From the NCBI GenBank assembly GCA_003260025.2, contig QFZU02000030.1, positions 25,643 through 89,642 on the forward strand: DNA of 64,000 nt, in the 5' to 3' direction. Every line of letters starts with the position of its first letter. The stretch's first letter is position 1. This DNA comes from Microbispora triticiradicis (lineage in GTDB: Bacteria; Actinomycetota; Actinomycetes; Streptosporangiales; Streptosporangiaceae). The translations under genes and the position numbers were made by a program. Positions 60,275 through 64,000 of this stretch are shown here, piece by piece. The notes below the pieces were generated by a model. It saw only the letters and a program-made list of their open reading frames with translations, was not told the DNA's origin and did not search any database.

Positions 60275-60769
60275 ATGCAGACGTTCCTGCCGTATCCGGA
60301 CTTCACCGCCTCCGCGCGCGTGCTCGACCCGCTCCGCCTGGGCAAGCAGCGGGTCGAGGCGCTGCAGGTCCTGCGTACGCTCACCGTCCCGGGGTACGGC
60401 TGGCGGCACCATCCCGTCGCGCACATGTGGGCCGGGTACGAGGAGGCGCTGGTCCGCTACGGCCTGGAGATCGTCGCGGCGTGGTGCGACATGGGCCGGG
60501 CCGACACCTGCGCCGGGACGATGACCAGCGAGCTGCTCGGCTGCCGCGGCATCGAGACGCCCCGCACCCAGGTGGCCCTCGCCGAGGCGGGCGAGCTTCC
60601 GCCGTGGCTGGGCGATCCCGCCCTCCACCTCAGCCACCGCTCCGCCCTGCTGCGCAAGGACCCCGGGTTCTACGGCCCGTTGTTCCCCGGTGAGCCCGAC
60701 GACCTTCCCTACGTCTGGCCCGGCTCCGATCGCGTCAACGCCCTGCTCCCACCCCGCCGGACCGTCTGA
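60275..60769 (+). CDS. MSMEG_6728 family protein
   Basis: 164-residue protein with the N-terminal MQTFLPYPDFTASARVLDPLRLGKQRVEALQVLRTL signature (given here in two parts: MQTFLPYPDFTASARVLD and LRLGKQRVEALQVL). The family has weak similarity to pyrimidine dimer DNA glycosylase folds. Conserved His/Trp clusters (GWRHHPVAHMWAGYEEAL, HLSHRSALLRKD, PDDLPYVWP) suggest a nucleic acid or metal site. ATG 60275. Enzymatic function is not established. Terminated by a 15-bp hairpin 19 bp after its stop. Confidence 0.85.
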   Translation: MQTFLPYPDFTASARVLDPLRLGKQRVEALQVLRTLTVPGYGWRHHPVAHMWAGYEEALVRYGLEIVAAWCDMGRADTCAGTMTSELLGCRGIETPRTQVALAEAGELPPWLGDPALHLSHRSALLRKDPGFYGPLFPGEPDDLPYVWPGSDRVNALLPPRRTV

Positions 60770-60788
60770 GCACGACAGCCGAACACAG

Positions 60789-60822
60789 CAGGGCCGGGCG
60801 GCGAAGGCGCCGCCCGGCCCTG
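60789..60822 (+). terminator. Hairpin terminator after MSMEG_6728-type gene
   Basis: Perfect 15-bp stem 60789-60803 and 60808-60822 with AAGG loop. It also faces the 3' end of the convergent isomerase gene and probably works in both directions. Confidence 0.88.
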
Positions 60823-60850
60823 TTGGAGAGACCCGGCCCTGTTGGAGAGA
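60813..60850. repeat. 19-bp tandem duplication adjoining the terminator
   Basis: Two perfect adjacent copies of CCCGGCCCTGTTGGAGAGA at 60813-60831 and 60832-60850. The first copy includes most of the right arm of the terminator, so the second could form an alternative hairpin with the same left arm. Confidence 0.95.
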
Positions 60851-60862
60851 GCAGAGGCGGGA

Positions 60863-61873
60863 TCAGCTCTCGGAGGAGAAGGCGGCGTCGAAGGCCGCGT
60901 CGGGTGGGGTGATGGCGTTGAGTGCGCGGATGTAGGCGAGGGACTCGGGTGCGCCGTGCAGCCGGTCCATGCCCGCGTCCTCCCACTCGATGGAGATCGG
61001 GCCGTCGTAGCCGATGTGGTTGAGCGCGCGGAAGCACTCCTCCCACGGCACGTCCCCCCGGCCGGTGGACACGAAGTCCCAGCCACGGCGCGGGTCGGCC
61101 CAGGCCAGGTGGGAGGCCAGCCGGCCCCGCCGCCCGTCACGGGTGGCGACCCGGGCGTCCTTGCAGTCCACGTGGTAGATCTTGTCGGCGAAGTCGAGGA
61201 TGAACCCCGCCGGGTCGAGACCCTGCCACACCATGTGCGAGGGGTCCCAGTTCAGCCCGAACGCCGGACGGTTGCCGATCGCCTCCAGCGTCCGCAGCGT
61301 GGTGTGGTAGTCATAGGCGATCTCGCTGGGGTGCACCTCGTGCGCGAACCGCACCCCGACCTCGTCGAACACGTCCAGGATCGGGTTGAACCGCTCGGCG
61401 AAGTCGGCGTAGCCGGCCTCGATCATCGACGGCGGCACCGGGGGGAACATGGCCAGGGTGTGCCAGATCGACGATCCGGTGAACCCGACCACGGTCTTGA
61501 CCCCGAGCTTGGCGGCGGCGCGGGCGGTGTCCTTGATCTCCTCGGCGGCCCGGCGGCGGACGCCTTCGGGTTCGCCGTCGCCCCAGATGCGGGCGGGCAG
61601 GATGCCCTTGTGCCGTTCGTCGATGGGGTGGTCGCAGACGGCCTGGCCGACCAGGTGGTTGGAGATCGTCCACACCTTCAGGTCGTACTTGGCCAGGGTC
61701 TCCAGCTTGCGCTCGACGTAGGAGTCGTCGGACACGGCCTTGTCGACCTCGAAGTGGTCGCCCCAGCAGGCGATCTCAAGACCGTCGTAGCCCCACTCGG
61801 CGGCCAGCCGGCAGACCTCCTCGAACGGCAGGTCCGCCCACTGACCGGTGAACAACGTGATCGGCCTGGTCAT
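60863..61873 (-). CDS. Sugar phosphate isomerase/epimerase (TIM barrel)
   Basis: 336-residue AP-endonuclease-2-fold isomerase, like IolE/IolH or hydroxypyruvate isomerase relatives. Segments: [89 protein letters not shown]; the Glu/Asp/His/Glu set fits the metal site. ATG 61873 follows GGAGG. Its promoter is that of the upstream Gfo/Idh/MocA gene; the ancestral stop of that gene would overlap this ATG as TGATG, but an insertion has moved it. Confidence 0.92.
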   Translation of the reverse strand: MTRPITLFTGQWADLPFEEVCRLAAEWGYDGLEIACWGDHFEVDKAVSDDSYVERKLETLAKYDLKVWTISNHLVGQAVCDHPIDERHKGILPARIWGDGEPEGVRRRAAEEIKDTARAAAKLGVKTVVGFTGSSIWHTLAMFPPVPPSMIEAGYADFAERFNPILDVFDEVGVRFAHEVHPSEIAYDYHTTLRTLEAIGNRPAFGLNWDPSHMVWQGLDPAGFILDFADKIYHVDCKDARVATRDGRRGRLASHLAWADPRRGWDFVSTGRGDVPWEECFRALNHIGYDGPISIEWEDAGMDRLHGAPESLAYIRALNAITPPDAAFDAAFSSES

Positions 61874-61877
61874 CAAA

Positions 61878-61903
61878 CCTCCACACTCGTGAAGCGGCTA
61901 CCG
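61878..61903. repeat. 26-bp direct repeat, left copy
   Basis: Identical to 62006-62031. In minus-strand reading it encodes GSRFTSVE and leads into GTT-TGA overlapping the isomerase ATG, so it is a relic of the ancestral 3' end of the oxidoreductase gene. Confidence 0.95.
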
Positions 61904-61907
61904 AGAC

Positions 61908-63173
61908 TCACGACTCGAAGCCGGTGGGCAGGTACTTGTCGGCGTTGTCCTTGGTGACGGTCTCCGACGTCAGCGTGATGGACTGCGGCACCTGCTGCTC
62001 CAGGTCCTCCACACTCGTGAAGCGGCTACCGGCAGCCGCGCTCTCCTCGACGGCGGCGAGCACCCGCTGCACCTGGAGGCCGTCCTCGAAGGACGGCGTC
62101 GGGTCGGTGCCGGCGGCGATCGCCTCCAGGAAGTCCTTCACCTCGTGGACGAAGGTGTGCTCGTACCCGAGGCCGTGCCCCGGCGGCCACCAGGCCCCCA
62201 CGTACGGGTGGTCCGACTCGGTGACGAGGACCCGCCGGAAGCCGGCGTCCGACTCCGCGGCGTCGTAGAACCACAGCTCGTTCATCGCCTCGAAGTCGAA
62301 GGACAGGCTGCCCGCCGACCCGTTGATCTCGATGCGCAGCGCGTTCTTGCGCCCCGTGGCGAAGCGGGTGGCCTCGAACGACGCCAGCGCGCCGCCCTCG
62401 AAGCGGCCGATGAACAGGGCCGCGTCGTCCACCGTCACCTCGCCCTTCTCACCGCCGCCGCCCTGGCCGACGAGGCCGCTCGACCCCTCGGCGAGCGGGC
62501 GCTCCTTGACGAAGGTCTCGGTGAGCGCCGTCACGCCGGTCAGGTTCCGGCCGACGATGAACTGGGCGGTGTCGATGATGTGGGCGCCGATGTCACCGAG
62601 CGCGCCGGACCCGGCCTTGTCCTTCTGGAGCCGCCACACGAGGGGGAACTCGGGGTCGACGATCCAGTCCTGCAGGTACTGCGCCCGCACGTGCCGGATC
62701 TCGCCCAGCCTGCCCTCGGCCACGAACCTCCTGGCCAGGGCGATGGCGGGAACGCGGCGGTAGTTGAAGGCGACCATGCTGCGCACGCCGCGCGCCGCCG
62801 CCTCCTTCGCGGCGGCGGTCATCGCCTCCGCCTCCGCCACGGTGTTGGCCAGCGGCTTCTCGCAGATGACGTGCTTGCCCGCCGCCAGCGCGGCGATGGC
62901 GATCTCCGCGTGCGAGTCGCCCGGCGTGCAGATGTCCACGATCTGCACGTCGTCGCGCTCGATCAGCCGCTTCCAGTCCGTCTCGACCGCGGCCCAGCCG
63001 AGCGTGTCGGCCGCCTCGGCCGTACGCTCCGCGGACCGTCCGGACAGGACGGCCATGGCCGGCCTCGGTACGTCGAAGACCGCCGCGACGCTCCGCCACG
63101 CCTGTGAGTGCACGCGCCCCATGAACGCGTACCCCACCATGCCGACACCCAGCGCCGGCCTGCTTTCAGTCAC
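61908..63173 (-). CDS. Gfo/Idh/MocA family oxidoreductase with grafted C-terminus
   Basis: 421-residue NAD(P)-dependent sugar/inositol-type dehydrogenase. Rossmann start (ALGVGMVGYAFMGRVHSQAWRSV), EKPLANTV, and a C-terminal substrate domain. The last 32 residues after GSRFTSVE (DLEQQVPQSITLTSETVTKD and onward to TGFES) are the same as the C-terminus of the ABC binding protein at 63200-64000, not a normal Gfo/Idh ending. 83 bp are identical (61921-62003 and 63213-63295); the last four codons differ only synonymously. GTG 63173 has GAGGGAG upstream. The core enzyme looks intact; the tail is an acquired segment. Confidence 0.93.
   Translation of the reverse strand: MTESRPALGVGMVGYAFMGRVHSQAWRSVAAVFDVPRPAMAVLSGRSAERTAEAADTLGWAAVETDWKRLIERDDVQIVDICTPGDSHAEIAIAALAAGKHVICEKPLANTVAEAEAMTAAAKEAAARGVRSMVAFNYRRVPAIALARRFVAEGRLGEIRHVRAQYLQDWIVDPEFPLVWRLQKDKAGSGALGDIGAHIIDTAQFIVGRNLTGVTALTETFVKERPLAEGSSGLVGQGGGGEKGEVTVDDAALFIGRFEGGALASFEATRFATGRKNALRIEINGSAGSLSFDFEAMNELWFYDAAESDAGFRRVLVTESDHPYVGAWWPPGHGLGYEHTFVHEVKDFLEAIAAGTDPTPSFEDGLQVQRVLAAVEESAAAGSRFTSVEDLEQQVPQSITLTSETVTKDNADKYLPTGFES
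61921..62003. repeat. 83-bp copy of the binding-protein 3' coding end
   Basis: Identical to 63213-63295. It is the recognisable part of the 128-bp insertion in the oxidoreductase gene. Confidence 0.95.
62006..62031. repeat. 26-bp direct repeat, right copy
   Basis: Identical to 61878-61903. It lies within the oxidoreductase coding sequence at GSRFTSVE. Start-to-start distance 128 bp. Confidence 0.95.
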
Positions 63174-63199
63174 TAGAACTCCCTCGAATCAGGGCTGGA

Positions 63200-64000
63200 T
63201 CAGGATTCGAACCCGGTGGGCAGGTACTTGTCGGCGTTGTCCTTGGTGACGGTCTCCGACGTCAGCGTGATGGACTGCGGCACCTGCTGCTCCAGCAGGT
63301 CGCTCATGCCCTTGCCCTGCGCGATGAGCCGGGCGATCTTGATCGCCGAGGCGGCCATCGTCGGGCTGTAGGTCACCGTCGCCTTCAGCACACCGCTGTC
63401 GGCCTTGATGTCACGCATCGCGTTCGCCGAACCTGCGCCGCCGACCATGAAGAACTCCTCACGCCCGGCCTCCTTGATCGCCGCCAGCACACCGATGCCC
63501 TGGTCGTCGTCGTGGTTCCAGATCGCGTCGATCTTCTTGTGCGCCTGCAGCAGGTTGCTCGCCACCTGCGTGCCCGACTCCACCGTGAACTTCGCGTCCT
63601 GCTTCGCGGTCACCTTGAAACCATAGGTCTTCAGCGCGTCCTCGAAGCCCTTGCTGCGGTCCTGGGTCAGCGGCAGCGTCGCGATGCCCTGGATCTCCAG
63701 GATCACCGGGTCGGCCACACCCTTGTCCTTCAGCGTCTTGCCGATGAAGTGACCCGCGGCCACGCCCATGCCGTAGTTGTCGCCACCGATCCAGGTCCGG
63801 TACGACAGCTTGTCGGGGAACACCCGGTCCAGGTTGATCACCGGGATGCCGGCGTCCATCGCCTGACGGGCGACCTGGTTGAGCTGCTCACCGTCGTTGG
63901 GCAGGATCACCAGCGCGTTGACCTTGGCCTGGATCAGCGACTCCACCGCCGAGATCTGCTGGTTGATGTCGTTGGTCGGCTCGACCGCCTTGAGCTCCAC
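63200..64000 (-). CDS. Sugar ABC transporter substrate-binding protein, 5'-truncated by window edge
   Basis: C-terminal 266 residues of a periplasmic-binding-protein type 1 (Peripla_BP_4, RbsB-like) sugar-binding protein; the gene continues beyond 64000. Segments ISAVESLIQAKVNALVILPND, GIPVINLDRVF, WIGGDNYGMGVAAG, AIWNHDDDQGIGVLAAIKEAG are typical of ribose/inositol/galactose binders. The C-terminal tail (LEQQVPQSITLTSETVTKDN and on) is duplicated in the downstream oxidoreductase. Presumably exported and paired with upstream permease/ATPase genes out of view. Confidence 0.93.
   Translation of the reverse strand: MELKAVEPTNDINQQISAVESLIQAKVNALVILPNDGEQLNQVARQAMDAGIPVINLDRVFPDKLSYRTWIGGDNYGMGVAAGHFIGKTLKDKGVADPVILEIQGIATLPLTQDRSKGFEDALKTYGFKVTAKQDAKFTVESGTQVASNLLQAHKKIDAIWNHDDDQGIGVLAAIKEAGREEFFMVGGAGSANAMRDIKADSGVLKATVTYSPTMAASAIKIARLIAQGKGMSDLLEQQVPQSITLTSETVTKDNADKYLPTGFES
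63213..63295. repeat. 83-bp block, copy in the binding-protein gene
   Basis: Partner of 61921-62003 in the oxidoreductase gene; 83 of 83 positions agree. The adjoining stop-side 13 bp differ at three synonymous positions. Confidence 0.95.

Noticed and set aside
61908..63173. Oxidoreductase tail considered a natural fusion domain
   Set aside because: The flanking 26-bp repeats and preserved ancestral stop in the left copy show it is an insertion, not a domain fusion.

Overview
The window comes from a high-GC (about 72%) Gram-positive actinobacterium. The evidence is strong G/C third-codon bias, frequent GTG/TTG starts, Ser/Pro-linked secreted glycoside hydrolases with CBM2 or CBM5/12 modules, a complete GlgE-type alpha-glucan cluster, actinobacterial Ser/Thr kinases, and the LigA/MnmA/cysteine desulfurase neighbourhood. 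The style is that of a soil, mycelial Streptosporangiales-type organism. The genus is inference, since there is no rRNA in the window. I see no tRNA, rRNA, insertion sequence, prophage or CRISPR array; this looks like chromosomal core and near-core DNA with a few accessory insertions.

Layout. 1-1.2 kb: 3' part of a secreted GH6 cellulase with CBM2 and a strong terminator. 1.3-2.6 kb: three small unknown genes of lower GC, the outer two paralogous. 3-13.5 kb: ligA, a small secreted protein, a MetE-like protein and mnmA on the minus strand, then a plus-strand block (DUF695-like, DUF2231-Rieske, hemerythrin) inserted before the minus-strand cysteine desulfurase; a TetR and an MFS exporter follow. 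15-17.4 kb: SRPBCC protein and etfBA. 17.7-23.1 kb: three tandem membrane Ser/Thr kinases. 23.2-26.2 kb: a coupled minus-strand operon of coiled-coil protein, QueC-like PP-loop enzyme, M55 D-aminopeptidase and a YbaK-type deacylase. 26.2-28.1 kb: enoyl-CoA hydratase and a GT4 glycosyltransferase.

28.2-38.6 kb: glycogen/trehalose metabolism. glgP is on the minus strand, divergent from glgE-treS-mak-glgB. TreS and maltokinase turn trehalose into maltose-1-phosphate, GlgE adds the maltosyl unit to alpha-glucan, GlgB branches it and GlgP degrades it. 38.6-42.3 kb: quinone-reductase-like enzyme, DUF2306 membrane protein and a two-component system. 42.4-44 kb: a GH18 chitinase with a readable promoter and a perfect operator-like palindrome at the predicted transcription start. 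44-49.7 kb: SppA-type protease, flavin reductase and an osmoprotectant (glycine betaine/choline type) ABC transporter.

49.9-52.6 kb: an unusual 892-residue protein with a sigma-factor-like N-terminus, long repetitive disordered middle and one C-terminal membrane helix. 52.7-58.8 kb: a KstR-like TetR, an MmcQ/YjbR protein and a glycoconjugate-like cluster (gmd divergent from glycosyltransferase, methyltransferase and prenyltransferase-like protein, then a second methyltransferase). 58.9-60.8 kb: ferredoxin plus zinc alcohol dehydrogenase, and an MSMEG_6728-type protein. 60.9-64 kb: the 3' part of a sugar-uptake/catabolism operon (ABC binding protein, Gfo/Idh/MocA oxidoreductase, sugar isomerase). 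In it the oxidoreductase has acquired a copy of the binding protein's C-terminus within a 128-bp insertion flanked by 26-bp direct repeats.

The most unusual items are that grafted C-terminus, the membrane-tethered sigma-like repeat protein, the QueC-like/M55 operon, and the chitinase operator.
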